Below are positions 36,788-49,500 of a stretch of 64,000 nucleotides of DNA, piece by piece. This stretch comes from Escallonia rubra (Eukaryota; Streptophyta; Magnoliopsida; Escalloniales; Escalloniaceae): contig JAVXUO010002452.1 in the NCBI GenBank assembly GCA_033065855.1, forward strand, positions 162,501 through 226,500, written 5' to 3'. The stretch's first letter is position 1. Each line of letters begins with the position of its first letter. A program made the translations under genes and the position numbers. Under the pieces are notes generated by a model. That model was given only the letters and a program-made list of their open reading frames with translations. It was not told the origin of the DNA and made no database searches.

Positions 36788-36885
36788 GTCAAATCAAACC
36801 AATCACTCAGCTCAAAGTATCCAACCAATCTCGGGGTTTTACCCAAATCCACTAAAACCCTCCAGCACCCTCACACCCACACACA

Positions 36886-37290
36886 ATGGTACGATCCTCT
36901 AGATTCTCCACCACCCGCCTCCTCTACAGCCCCTGCTCCACCTCCTCCAAACCACCGCCACCCCACTCCCCAATTGCCGCCCTCCTCGCCGGGAACCTCC
37001 ACCCCCGCCGGTTCTCCTCGGGCAGCGCCGCCAGGGCGAGGGAGCCGAAGGAGGCCTGGTGGAAGGAGTCTATGGACAGGCTCCGGAACATCGGGATCTC
37101 GGCTCACATCGACTCGGGCAAGACGACGCTCACGGAGCGGATACTCTACTACACGGGCCGGATCCACGAGATCCACGAGGTCCGTGGGAAGGACGGTGTC
37201 GGGGCGAAGATGGACTCGATGGACCTGGAGAGGGAAAAGGGGATCACCATACAGTCTGCCGCCACTTACTGCACCTGGAATGGCTATCAG
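36886..37290 (+). CDS. MEFG1: EF-G (mitochondrial) exon 1: transit peptide and start of G domain
   Basis: It encodes 135 residues to the donor CAG/GTCCGC. Residues 1-50 are Arg/Ser/Pro-rich without acidic residues, as expected of a mitochondrial transit peptide. [20 protein letters not shown] follows, then the P-loop AHIDSGKTT (G1), [19 protein letters not shown], and the switch I/G2 stretch [17 protein letters not shown]. These are the hallmarks of organellar EF-G. The exon has no lesion and is GC-rich. The ATG is the first in the region and sits downstream of a CACAC-rich leader. Exon 1 may still be transcribed, but no downstream exon that continues VNIIDTPGHVDF is visible. Confidence 0.93.
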
Positions 37291-37847
37291 GTCCGCTAAA
37301 TTTGAACACATATTTGAACTGATTCTTTTTCTTGTTTATCTTTTGTTCTTTTTGGTTTAGTTGAGTCATAAAGAAGGGTAGCAAAAATGTTTTTTTTTTT
37401 TTGCAAATTGGTACTAGAAGAAACCAGAATAGCTTATAGGTTTTTGTCTGAGAATCATATATGGAAAATGAAGAGAAAGTAAGGTCTGTTTGGTCACTAT
37501 ACGGTGCTGCCACTTATTGCACTTGCAATGGATTTCAGGTGACAAACTTGAACTGATTTCATTTCTTGTTTCTGTCTCTTTTTTTTTATATTATTTTATT
37601 GAGTCGTTTAGAAAGATAAGCAAAAAGGGTTCTGTTGCAAATTGGGGCTAGAGGCAGAACAGGTTTTGCTGTTAGAATTTCATTGAGGAATTGAAGAGAA
37701 AGTCAGGTCCTGTTTGGCTAGTGTTTGGTTACTATAGAGTCTGCTGCTACTGCTTACTGCATTTGAACTGGCATTTTTATTTTTTCTGGTAGTACTTTGT
37801 TTTGTTTTCCATCTAATTGAAAATGTTTGAAGGTGTGTGTAACACCC
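37249..37847 (+). repeat. Tandem copies of the exon 1/intron 1 boundary (2 full, 1 cut)
   Basis: The end of exon 1 plus about 200 bases of intron is repeated. Copy 1 is about 37,249-37,497, copy 2 is about 37,498-37,732 and copy 3 begins about 37,733. Copy 2 still reads as GAATYCTCNGFQ with a CAG/GTGACA donor. Copy 3 reads TATAGAGTCTGCTGCTAC. Copy 3 is cut at 37,848 by the start of an LTR. Confidence 0.88.
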
Positions 37848-38734
37848 CCATAATTTCTGGAGCGTTAACCGATCAATCGATCACTTCCTCAATTATTCAA
37901 TCAATTCAATACCTCTAAAGGTAACCCAATAATATCCATATCAGAGCTCTACAAAAACTCAAATATCTCAGCATCCTCTCTAAACACATGACGAATTTAA
38001 AGTACTGATTTATTAAATTACACACTGTTCCCAACCTATTTTGGTCGTACCCAAGGGCCCACTAGGGGTCCCGCTTCACGCAAACACGTCGACAGATACA
38101 ACGTGCATTTTTCCAATGCATCGAACCGGTCAGCGCGCGCACGCTCAAGGCACGTGCGTTTTTCGCTCCGCGCGCCTTGTGCGCGACTTAGGCACGATTT
38201 ATTTCATGTTGACGTCACTCACGCTAGCGCAATCGTCACGCCGAGACCACCCAAACACCTTTTCAGTAAAAATGTCGACCGACGGCGCAACCGGAGCAAC
38301 GGGGTCAAGGGGCAAAGGCCTTGGCCAACCCCATGGGGTCGGCCTCGGCCTCCCATGGGGGTTTGGCCTTGGCCTTCCCCCCCCCCCCTGGTTCTTCACT
38401 TTTCGCGTAAAGTCCTTTTCGCACTTTTTTCGCTTCGTACGTGATTCTGGCACCTTGTTCATCAAGTGGGTACGATTCTTGGTAGCACGCTCGTCATAAC
38501 GCAACTTTCGGATTTGACATTGCTCATCGAAACACCTACCGTCGGCGCGACCGAAGTTCATAGAAAGGGAGAGTGGCCTTGGCCTCCCTTCATGGGAGTT
38601 GGCCTTTTGCCTTGGCCACCCCCTAGGGTCGGCCTCCCCAGGGGTGGTGGCCTTGGCCTTCCCCCCAATGTTTGGCCTATGGCCTCCCCTCCCGCGCGCA
38701 CTTGTTTTCTCGAGTCTTTGCACCTCCGCGATGT

Positions 38735-39030
38735 TTACGTCCGTTCGTACATCAACCTCGCGACGTCCGTCGTGCATCAACCTCGCAACGTCCGTTCGTA
38801 CATCAACCTCCTGACGTCCGTTCGTACATCAACGTCGCGACGTTCGTTCGTGCATCAACCTCGCGACGTCCGTCGTGCAACAACCTCGCGACGTCCGTTC
38901 GTACATCAACCTCCCGACGTCCGTTCGTACATCAACCTCGCAACGTCCGTTCGTACATCAACCTTCGCGACGTCCGTCGTCCATCAACCTCGGGACGTCC
39001 GTTGTGCATCAACCTCGTGACGTCCGTCGT
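38735..39030. repeat. Minisatellite A, about 22-26 bp units
   Basis: There are about 12 units with the core CATCAACCTCGCGACGTCCG and an alternating CGTTCGTA or CGTCGTG insert. Long frames through it are repeat artefacts. Confidence 0.95.
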
Positions 39031-39224
39031 TCGTGACCGCACACCACTCCCGCGATTCCCATCGCCCGAAGTCGCGCGCTACCGCCGAATGACCCGTCGC
39101 CGATGACCGCATACCACCACTCCCAACTTTGTCATTACTACATGTCACATTCATTATCTTGTTATGACAGGTACACTCAGCTCACATCCCGTCTTTGGGA
39201 CACCTGACGCGAGCCGTCTCCGCA

Positions 39225-39925
39225 ACGTTCGTCGCCGCGCTCGCGCGCCACTTCCATGATATATGCCAACGACACCAAGTATTGCTCCGCGACTTTCGTC
39301 GCCGCGCCTGCGCGCCATCCTCATGATACGTGCCCCGGCACCAAGTATCGTCTCCGCGACGCTCGTGCGCCACTTCCATGATATATGCCCACGACACCAA
39401 GTATTGCTCCGCGACGTTCGTCGCCGCGCCTGCGCGCCATCCTCATGATACGTGCCCCGGCACCAAGTATTGCTCCGCGACGTTCGTCGCCGCGCCTGCG
39501 CGCCATCCTCATGATACGTGCCCCGTCACCAAGTATTGCTCCGCGACGTTCGTTGCCGCGCCTGCGCGCCATCCTCATGATACGTGCCCCAGCACCAAGT
39601 ATTGTCTCTGCGAAGTTCGTCGCCGCGCCTATGCGCCATCCTCATGATATGAGTATTGCTCCGCGACGTTCGTCGCCGCGCCTGGGCGCCATCCTCATGA
39701 TACGTGCCCCGGCGCCAAGTATTGCTCCGCGACGTTCGTCGTCGCGCCTGCGCGTCACTTTCATAACACGTGCTCTGGCACCAAGTGTTGTCTCCGCGAC
39801 CCTCGTCGCCGCGCTCGTGCGCCACTTCCATGATATGTGCCCACAACACCAGGTATTGTCTCTGCGACGTTCGTCGCCGCGCCCATGCGCCACTTTCATA
39901 ACATGTGTCCCGACACCAGGTATTG
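39225..39925. repeat. Minisatellite B, about 66 bp units
   Basis: There are about ten units. Landmarks are TTCGTCGCCGCGCCTGCGCG, CATCCTCATGATACGTGCCC and ACCAAGTATTGCTCCGCGA. The 66-base period is divisible by three, which is why repeated 22-residue peptides appear in translation. I see no sign of selection for a protein. Confidence 0.95.
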
Positions 39926-39971
39926 TCTTGTGCTGTAGGCACCGCGACCATGCGCCACAATCATATTACAT

Positions 39972-40432
39972 GCTTCCGGGATGGGCTCACAACCTTATAG
40001 CCATCGCCGTCTCAATCACAGGAGGGCTTCGCCCCTCGTACCGGGATGGGCTCACAACCTTATAGCCATCGCCGTCTCAATCACAGGGGGGACTTCGGCC
40101 CTCGTACAGGGATGGGCTCACAACCTTATAGCCATCGCCGTCTCAATCACAAAAGGGCTTCGGCCCTCGTACCGGGATGGGCTCACAACCTTATATACAT
40201 CGCCGTCTCAATCACAGGGGGGGCTTCGGCCCTCGTACCGGGATGGGCTCACAACCTTATAGCCATCGCCGTCTCAATCACAGGGGGGCTTCGGCCCTCG
40301 TACCGGGATGGGCTCACAACCTTATAGCCATCGCCGTCTCAATCACAGGGGGGGCTTTGACCCTCGTACCGGGATGGGCTCAACCTTAAAGCCATCGCCG
40401 TCACAATCACGGGGGGCTCCGGCACGAGGACC
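39972..40432. repeat. Minisatellite C, about 65 bp units
   Basis: There are about seven units with GGGATGGGCTCACAACCTTA, GCCATCGCCGTCTCAATCAC and GGCTTCGGCCCTCGTACC. The copies are very similar, with G-run length changes. Confidence 0.95.
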
Positions 40433-41004
40433 CCTCGCCGCGGACTACGAGCACTGAGCTGCGACTATGTCCACTCATGTTACTGTCTATTGTCGACACT
40501 ACCAGGATAATGACCCACGGGTCACTCCGGGACGGGAGCAGGTCCTCGGAGGGCATCGCGCCTAGTCCGCCTGGCAGTTGGCTACAGGGGCAACCCTCAC
40601 CGCTGTCAGGTTCTCTGCGCGTCTCTTGACGCACCTCGTGGGATTCAGTAAGGGCTTGAACTGGTGGCTGGAGCAACGTGCTTACTCTGATCATGCTGTC
40701 ATGGTGTGGTCAGTCTTCTCAGACAGGTAGAGCGACGCTGTGCGAGGCAGGCAACGCGAATTTGGGAACCGACAGTCTAACGGAGAACCGGTATTTTAGG
40801 ACCCCTGGTGACGTGTCACTCCCAGGGGACGACATGTGACACTTTATGACATAAGCACACTGTTTCCTATAAATAGTGAACTTTACAACTCAAAAAAGGA
40901 CTTCTTCTTCATTCTCACGAAAATCACTTTCTCACTCTAGAATTGGAGAGCTCTTGGATTCTAGAGAGAGAAACACAAAATTGAACATAACTTAAGATCG
41001 TAAC

Positions 41005-41075
41005 ATTGGACCCTGACTTGGACCTCGACTCGGACCCTGACTTGGACCTCGACTCGGACCCTGACTTGGACTATC
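41005..41075. repeat. 24-bp tandem repeat, nearly three units
   Basis: GACCCTGACTTGGACCTCGA (24-base period with CTCG) is repeated 2.7 times in the presumed leader end of the LTR. Confidence 0.9.
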
Positions 41076-42857
41076 GACTGCCGGCCCTGTTCGTCTTAGC
41101 TTTGCTTTCGCAGCACTGCCATTCCTCACGGCCTGTGTGGGAAGTCTTGCTCTCAGCCCTTACTCCGTCCTTGCTGTCTCTCACTTTGCATACTCTGAAG
41201 CTGACACGGACTGCAGCCTTTGTGGCACCTCCACGTAAGTACGAACCCACTGTCCTTGGCATCACACACTAGTTCCCTCGCAGAGGCTTGAATAACAATT
41301 AATGAAAATACTAAACTATTCCATAATCAAGCTCATTGGTTCCGAACTCTCTTAGTGTCGATTATTTCTTGTAGAAGGGAACAGAAAAAGGGAGTGAGTT
41401 TTCGAGAGCTCAGTAAGGTCGCTCAAAATTCAGTAGAGAATACAAACGAGTTGGAGAACTTATTTCAATAGGAATATGGGAAGAGATTAATCTCAATCTC
41501 TCAAATCAGAAACCAATAGAAACACTTTCGATTATACTGAAACAATGCAGATGATATTGAACATGAGTACAAATGCAAGGCCACACAAGCACTGCAGAGT
41601 AACACTTAGCAAAGCCACACATGCAGTGTTCACTAATATTATGGTTATATATGCATATGAACACTAGCTAGACCATTAAGGTACTAATATCTCCCGACAA
41701 TGACAGACCATCTTTATATCACCTCCGATACAGACCATGCTTATATACACTAACTCATGTCAATATGCAGAGTGCAATAATCGATGATGCAATGATTAAA
41801 TCAATACACAGTGAGAAATAAATATGTAGCATCGAATAGGAATCTTCAATAAACATATAAGGCTCAAAACAGGGTATTAATCACAATCGATTCAATTTCA
41901 TCACAATTATAACTGAGTCCAATAAAAACGTCAATAATAATTTAGAAAGAATGTTTACGATGTCAAACAGATGAAATAAGGTTTCGGAAGAAATCCCTTA
42001 CCTTGATCAAATCTTCGGAATTAACCTAGGTTGACAAACTATTTATCAGAACACTATCAACACTAATATATCACAACCCTATTAAAGCTATCCCCAGCGT
42101 ACCCATTTCTCTATCCGGAACAACGAAATTCGAAGCGGGTTCCCCACACGGCCAACCTACCCCGAAACTCGTTACACTCCTCGAGACTCGGAAATACCCC
42201 AAAAATGTTTTTAATTTTAATTAAGCATTCTTTATAGCTTAATACTGTATATGGAATAAAAATACAATTTTTGAATATTTTGGAATTAAAAATAATTTCT
42301 TTAAATACACTAAAAACCAATAAATTCCCATAATTGCTTTTAGCTGGGAATAAATACTCATAATTTTTGTAAGTCTTAATATATGTATAGAAATTATAGA
42401 AATAAAAATCAGAATATAAAAGGCACTGAAACTATTTTTTAATTTTTCATTTTGCTAAATTCAATGCGATACGGAAAATGATAATAAATCAACTCCAAAA
42501 ATTACCAAATTTATACCAAGTCTTTCTTATACTATAAAAACATTATTCTAATTTTTCGAAAACATTTTCATGAGTTTAAAGACTCCAAAAGAATTTTACA
42601 AATCTAAGTTTACAGAAAATATTAAAAATACATACATTCTCAGAAAATTACATATTTTGGCCAGAAATTATAACTTAGCCTAAAGTATTATACCTTAAAA
42701 GTTTACGCGTTAACAATCACTGTACGCTACCCCATGCACGCATCTCTCTTAACACTAACCCTATATCCACTATTTCACAGCTGAACAACTTCCTCTCTCA
42801 TGTACATTTAAGCACACACAAACACACAACACATGCATGCTCACACTGTCCTCACAC

Positions 42858-43490
42858 GCCCACTGCCTCATGGCAGGGGTCTCCCACTTCTTCCTTCACT
42901 TTACACACCCCTATTATATATACATAACACCACACACACACTTGCCACAAACAAATACACATTACAGACCCACTGTTTCACGGCAGTGGGTTTCAGTTTC
43001 TACTTCATTCATTCTTCTCAACATTTTCCACTCACATCATTTAACCCCAACACAGCATTTTGCTGCTGTTTCTCTCTTCTTTTCATTTCCTTTGACACAC
43101 TTATGTTTATACACTCACCTCACTACACTGTACACACCAACCCAATGTTCAGTCACACACACTTTTTCCAAAACACAATACAGGTTCACACTCTCCCTCT
43201 CCTTTCAACACCCACATATACACAACCTAGTGCATACAATACACACGCACACACATACCCAGCTGCCATGGCAGCTGCTCCATTCCCTCTACACAACATC
43301 ATTCACACAGTTCAAAAAGAAAAAGAAAAAAACACTACCCATTTGCAATACCCACTGCCGTGAGGTAGTGGCTCTCCCTCTTCCTCTCTCTAATTTTTTT
43401 TTTACACACACTCACTCACCATAGATATATACTCACTGCACTAGCTACACCTTTCACTCTTCTTCTCCACACTGCCTCACGGCAGTGGGT
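42858..43490. repeat. Four dispersed copies of a CACTGCC...GGCAGTG hairpin
   Basis: Inverted repeats CCACTGCCTCATGGCAGGGG (about 42,860), CACTGTTTCACGGCAGTGGG (42,971), CCACTGCCGTGAGGTAGTGG (43,353) and CACTGCCTCACGGCAGTGGG (43,470) recur every 110-370 bases. The sequence between them is CA/CT-rich. Related CACGGCAG pieces continue to about 43,800. Confidence 0.75.
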
Positions 43491-44030
43491 CTTCCTTTCT
43501 TCTTGCCCCCTTATGTCCTACACCCCAATATGCATATCTTGGTTACACGGGCATGCTTATTTCTCCCGTACCCAACATCACTCACATAGGTTCAAACTCT
43601 ACCTAACATCACACGCCCACTGAAACTTCCCCCAAAAAAGAAATGGCCACAGTGGCCTTGGGTCTCATTCTATCACTCTCACGACACCCTGAAGTTTTGC
43701 AAACTACGGCAGCCCATGGTTGCCCAATCACTTCTTCTCTCACGGCTGCCCATGGCTGCACCGGCAGCCCCCCTTTTCTCACGGCAGGCATGGCTGCTGT
43801 CCCTCCCCCTCGGATTTCTTAATCACGGCAACCACACACACACACACAAATACATATAACGTATAACCATAACTCATGATATATATATAAGAGAACGTAG
43901 GTTTTCAGGAGGTCTCACCGAAAAGCTTCACGGGAAGGAGATTTCTTGAATCCCATCTCTCTCTCTCTCTCTCGCGGTAGTGTGTACGACGGCTTGAATG
44001 GGAGCCCTTGAACGGCTGCCAAAGAATATA

Positions 44031-44064
<34 letters not shown>

Positions 44065-44907
44065 CGAGCTGTCGTGCGCACGCGATGCTTGTGCGGTTCT
44101 GTCATTGTATTACTCCTGTTCACTTTTTATACAATAGTTAATAACAATTAGAAAAATATATTTAACATTACGGCAACAAAGGGAGTCTATCTAAATTTAC
44201 AATTTTGTCCTAATTTTTTTTCCTGAAATTTTAGCCATACCTCTGCAAATATGGTATACACACGAAGACATTACTATTCATTCACGTATGAACTTTAAAT
44301 TTAAACAAACTTTTTATTTTAGGCAAATGTAGATGATTTTTTTAATTCTTGTCTGGTCAAAGAACAACATATCATTTTATATTAGGGCCAAGATGATTTG
44401 TGAATGTAATTGTTAATGATACTTCAGTTTGGCACCCATAGGTAAATGTCTTTTTCTCATCTCGTCCAATCCTACTAAGAGGCATTCTAAACTGTGGCCT
44501 TGCTTATTGACAAAATTATGAACACCTTTTCTGGAAAGAAATTGCATAAATAATATTATACGCACAATGTTTTCATGTGTTTCTTGCCCCAGTTAAAAAA
44601 GTATCAGAAGTTATAGAAAGAATAACCTTTTCCAAATTAGTTCATTGAAGCGTATAAGCAAACAGCTGGTGTGCACAATAGAACCATCTTGAGGAACCTC
44701 GTCACTAATAACATGAATCAGATCCACTTAACAAAGGATAAGGGGTAGAATATATAATTGTATCCTCAATTGAGGGACACAGAGAGGAGCAAACATGCTC
44801 GTCACTACACACACACATACACACACTTGGATACTCAATTCCCTGAAATTTCTGTTCAAAACATGCCGATATTCCTAAAAATGTTTATGGGAGTTTGGAT
44901 TTGACAA

Positions 44908-45050
44908 ACCCAGATAGAGAATTCAGGAAGGGTAGAAGAAATATTTAGTGGAGATTTTTTGGGTGTAAAGACATTAAATGTACCCAGATGGAGAATTCAG
45001 GAAGAGTTATAAGAAAATATTTGGAGGAGATTTTTTAATGTAAAGAAATT
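44908..45050. repeat. Tandem duplication of about 70 bp
   Basis: ACCCAGATAGAGAATTCAGG and ACCCAGATGGAGAATTCAGG start two adjacent copies that end AAAGACATTAAAT and AAAGAAATTAAAT. They lie inside the LTR region. Confidence 0.8.
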
Positions 45051-46239
45051 AAATAAAGATGCAAATTTGGAACCAAATTCCATAAGCAATGGTTATAAAC
45101 ATGAAAAGGAATCAAAACCCATGTCTGTTTGTGAAGGAGAGGAGAAATGCATTATACTTTGGTCTCGGTGGTTTTAGGTCTGACTTGAGCTTGGCTTGAA
45201 AATGGTATAGATGATGAAGCTCTAAGATTTGTTGATTGGATGAGAAATAATGGAATATAGAAGAAAAATATAACTGCTTATAAGTTGGGTCTTGGAGTAA
45301 TGGGCAGGAGACAGGATTGGGATGGAGCAGAGAGGATTACTGAAAAGATGAGTAGTTATTCCATATGTTAAATTTAGCTTTCAGGTTTTCAGCAAATACA
45401 ACCCCCTCCCTCCCCTCCCTCTCCACAGCAGGCATACACGCAGACACGCAAACAACACACACGAGTTCTATTCCTCACAAACACAACCATCAATGCTGCA
45501 GTAATTCAATTTCGCAATTGTGGGATAATTTGAGTCCAATCGTCGTTTGGCATCCACGGGATTTCTTCTTGCCTACGAGGCATGGCTAATAGTGGCTACT
45601 CCGCCATGGTCGTCGCCATAATCAAGCCGAGGGCCACCAATCGACCACCCATGACACAACCTCCTTCAACGGTGAAATCAACGACCGCCGTCGCTCGAGT
45701 CCACCCACGACCCCCGTCATGACGGCCTAGCGTCGCCGGCCACCCACGACCCCCCAGTCCCACCACCAGACGTCCATCCACCGCCAATCGCCCAACCGCC
45801 GCCAATTGCACAACCACGTCCACCTCCTCCGTCAATCGCACAACCACGGCCTTTAACGGCCACCAACAGTCACCTCCTTCGTTTTCTACTTGCATATTGG
45901 ATTTTCTTCAGAGCAGTTAAAGAAAAAGAGTTGTACGATTAATGCTAGGTTACCGATTTTAATTTGTAATGGAGATGGAGGAAAGGAGAAAGGGAGGAAG
46001 ACAGGCTGATGAGAGAGAAGGACAGTTACGTAAAGCAGGGAGTGGGACTGAAGTTTGTGAAGAGTGGGTAATGATAATTTACGTTTTTGTCCTCATAAGT
46101 GACATGTCAGTACCAGAATAACTCTCAATGTAACATCAAAAGGGTATTACACAAAAAATGAAAAGATGTTCTCATTATAAGTATCTATATATATACATAC
46201 ATATATATATGTATATGAAATGAAAACGCTAGTTAGACT

Positions 46240-46560
46240 AGAAAAGAAACCCTACTCCTTCATTTGTCGCTAAATCTTTTTACCCAAACTTATTATCGCG
46301 AAAATAGTCCAATTATAGAATATTTACGATAAATTATGTATTAGGAAAATTATAAATGGGTTGTTACGCCATCCCGTTCGACAAATCGTCGCTAATACTA
46401 CACCACAACTAAAAATTTAATTGTCACTAAAGATTTATATCGATGTATCTTGTCGACGTTAAATATATATACAAAATATGTCATCACTAAAAATTATACT
46501 AATGTTAAGAACAAAAAATAAATTTGTCGCTAAAAATTACGAATTTAATTTGTGAAGAGT
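46240..46560. repeat. GTCGCTAAA-motif repeats near the LTR start
   Basis: TTGTCGCTAAA, GTCACTAAA and CATCACTAAA motifs recur in this 320-base AT-rich stretch. They resemble the subterminal repeats of the CACTA element at 25.5 kb, but no CACTA terminus is present. They may simply be part of this LTR's U3. Confidence 0.35.
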
Positions 46561-46584
46561 ATTTTTAGGGTTAAGGGTATTACA

Positions 46585-49500
46585 TTCTCCCCAACTTATA
46601 TAAAAATTCGTCCTCGTATTTACGCACCTATAGTGTCGAATAGATGGGGGTAAGCACTTCGCATGGCCTCCTCTGGTACCCAGGTAGCTTCCTCAGTAGT
46701 GTGATTCCTCCACAGTATCTTTACTAGCGGTATCACCTTGGTCCTCAGTATTTGTTCACGACGGTCTAATATTTCCACAGGTACTTCTTCTTAACTCAAA
46801 TCTGTCAGGATATCCTCAGGACGATGCTGTAATACTTGAGTCGGATCATGCTCATACTTCCTCAACATGGACACGTGGAACACATTGTGAACATGTGATA
46901 GGTCCGGTGACAATGGCAGACAATACGCCACCGGGCCAATGCTCTCAAGGATCTCATACGGACCAATATATCTAGGGCTGAGCTTGCTCTTCTTCTCGAA
47001 ACGCATAACTCCCTTCCAAGGTGATATTCTCAGAAATACCCGGTCACCAAACTCAAATTTTAAATCTCGTGTACGCTTCAAAGCATACATGCGCTGTCTA
47101 TCCTGTGCCGCTCTCATGCTTGACCGAATCAAATCAACATTTTCACTGGTTATCTGGACTAGCTCTGGGCCGATGAGTCGACGCTCTCCAACTTCATCCC
47201 AGCACAACGGAGTTCTACACTTCCGACCATACAAGGCCTCGAAAGGCACCATCTGGATACTGGCCTGGTAGCTGTTGTTATATGCAAACTCGACTAACAG
47301 CAAATGGTTATCCCAACTACCCTAAAATTCTATCACACAAGCTCTCAGCATGTCCTCCAAGGTCTGAATGGTCCTCTCTGACTGACCATCTGTCTGCGGA
47401 TGGAAAGCCGTACTAAACCTCAAGTCAGTCCCCATAGCCTTTTGGAAACTATCTCAGAACCTCGAAGTAAAACGTGGGTCTCTATCCGACACAATCAAAA
47501 TCGGTACTCCGTGGAGTCTCACAATGGTATCCACATATAATTGAGCCAATTGCTGCATAGTAAAATTGGCTCGAATAGGCAAAAAGTGTGCCGATTTTGT
47601 GAGCCTATCCAGCACAACGCAAATCATATCATAACCCCGAGCCATCTTGGGTAAACCGCCCACGAAATCTGTAGTGACGTGCTCCCACTTCCACTCCGGA
47701 ATCTCTAATGACTGTACCATTCCTGCCGGCTTCTGGTGTTCGGCCTTTATCTGTTGACAAACTAAACATCGAGTCACAAACTCTGCTATGTCCCTCTTCA
47801 TTCCCGACCACCAAAAATGCTCTTGAAGATCATGGTACATCTTAGTACTTCCTCAACTCCTCATCATTTGGGACACACAACCGGCGGCCAAATCGCAGCA
47901 CTCTTTCTGAGTCAACCTCGAACTCTGTCTGTTTCTCGCTTCCATTACCTCCAATGATCTTGGAAAACTCAGGGTCGCTTGCCTTCGCCTCTTTAATCCT
48001 GCTAATTAATGTGATTGCACCTGCATAGCTGCTAATATTGCACCATATCCCGGGCATCTGACATCCGGGTTCAACTGCCTCATCTCCTCTAACAACTGAG
48101 GCTGTTTCGTAATCAATGTTGCTACGTTCCCGGTACTCTTTCTGCTAAGGGCATCGACCACTACATTGGCCTTACCCGGATGGTAGTGGATGGAGCAATC
48201 ATAATCCTTCAGAAGCTCCAACCATCTACGTTGCCTCATATTAAGCTCCCTCTGTGTAAATATATATTTGGGACTCTTGTGGTCTGTGTAGATCTCACAA
48301 GTCTCCCCATATAGGTAATGTCTCCACAGCTTCAAGGCGAAGATAACCGCTGCCATCTTTAGATCATGAGTAGGATAGTTTTGCTCATGAGTCTTCAACT
48401 GCCTTGATGCATAGGCAATGACCTTCCCGCGCTGCATCAGTACGCAACCAAGCCCTCTCCTAGAGGCATCACTATAAATTACAAACCCTCCTGAACCTGA
48501 TGGTAATGTCAACACTGGTGCCGTCACTAGTCTTTGCTTCAACTCCGGGAAGTTGGACTCCCACTCCTCAGTCCAAACGAACTGCACATTTTTACATGTT
48601 AATCGAGTCAACGGTCCTGCAATCTTGGAGAAGTTCTCTACAAATCGCCTGTAATAACCTGTTAGACCCAGAAAACTTCGCACCTCCTTACCGTGCTAGG
48701 TCTTTGCCATTCTATCGCTGTCTTAATCTTTTCCGGCTCCACAGAAATACCTTCCTTAGATACCACGTATCCAAGGAAACCAACTTGTTGCAGCCAAAAT
48801 TCGCACTTCAAGAATTTCACGTATAACTTGTGGTCCCTTAGTCGTTGCAACACTAGGCTCAAATGTTCTCTATGTTCCTCCTCCGACCTCGAGTATACCA
48901 GAATAGCATCGATGAACACGATGACAAACTAATCTAAATAGTTTCAGAACACCTTATTCATCAGATCCATAAACGCTGCTGGGGCATTCGTTAACCCAAA
49001 AGGCATAACCACAAATTCATAATGCTCATAGCGTGTCCTGAATGCTATCTTCGGTATATCCTCCTCTCTTACCAATGCTATCTTTGGTATATCCTCCTCT
49101 CTTACCTTCAATTGGTGATACCCTGACCTCAAGTCGATCTTCGACCACATGAATAGACTTCAACTCATTATCATTCTGACTCGTGTCAATAACATGTGTT
49201 GTATATCCCTGACAACCCCGGCGCAGTAACCGTTGTGCTTTGATGGCCGAAATAATACTAACCAGTCCACTCGGTTTAGACCCACGATAAACAAACTTAG
49301 GCTGACCCGGTATATCAAAATGAACTACCTTTCCATGACAATCCACAGACGCATGATTGGCAGATAACCAATCCATGCCCAATATAATGTCAAAATCACG
49401 AATAGTTAAGGGGATGAGGTTCACGGGAAGATCTCTATCCCCAATATGAGCACTACAATCACAGAGAGTCTTCGATATTATCAAGGACTCTCCCAACGAA

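Larger units (their letters stand above)
37848..41272 (+). mobile_element. Gypsy-type long LTR (fossil), plus strand
   Basis: It starts TGTAACACCCCC, the usual start of long chromovirus-type LTRs, directly in the third copy of the EF-G exon/intron repeat. A TATAAATA box is at about 40,872, followed by a leader-like TTCTTCTTCATTCTCACG stretch. Its GC-rich U3 is filled by three stacked minisatellites. The right end is not marked clearly, and I place it where the minus-strand LTR sequence seems to begin. No gag or pol follows, so it may be a solo LTR. Confidence 0.5.
41290..46584 (-). mobile_element. 3' LTR region of the minus-strand chromovirus
   Basis: The LTR start, read on the minus strand at 46,584, is TGTAATACCCTTAACCC, directly after a purine tract (46,585-46,595) next to the pol coding region. 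Towards the left are sequences usual for the R-U5 part, including GATCAAGGTAAGGGATTTCT near 42,010. The left end is uncertain, and the length (more than 4 kb) suggests that other sequence is nested inside. About 42,190-42,740 has a relative at 28.24-28.74 kb. CT and TG/TA microsatellites lie at about 43,955-43,973 and 44,031-44,064. Confidence 0.55.

Noticed and set aside
36871-37311. 146-codon antisense frame over EF-G exon 1
   Set aside because: It is a shadow of a GC-rich real exon on the plus strand.
38041-40389. Long frames on both strands (up to 226 codons)
   Set aside because: They follow the minisatellite periods, which are divisible or nearly divisible by three. There are no domains.
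42833-43424. Two overlapping plus frames of 176 and 195 codons rich in His/Thr/Pro
   Set aside because: They are translations of CA/CT-rich LTR sequence, overlap in different frames and have no domain.
45596-45895. 99-codon Val/Gly-rich minus frame
   Set aside because: It comes from CCACC/GGTGG low-complexity sequence inside an LTR.
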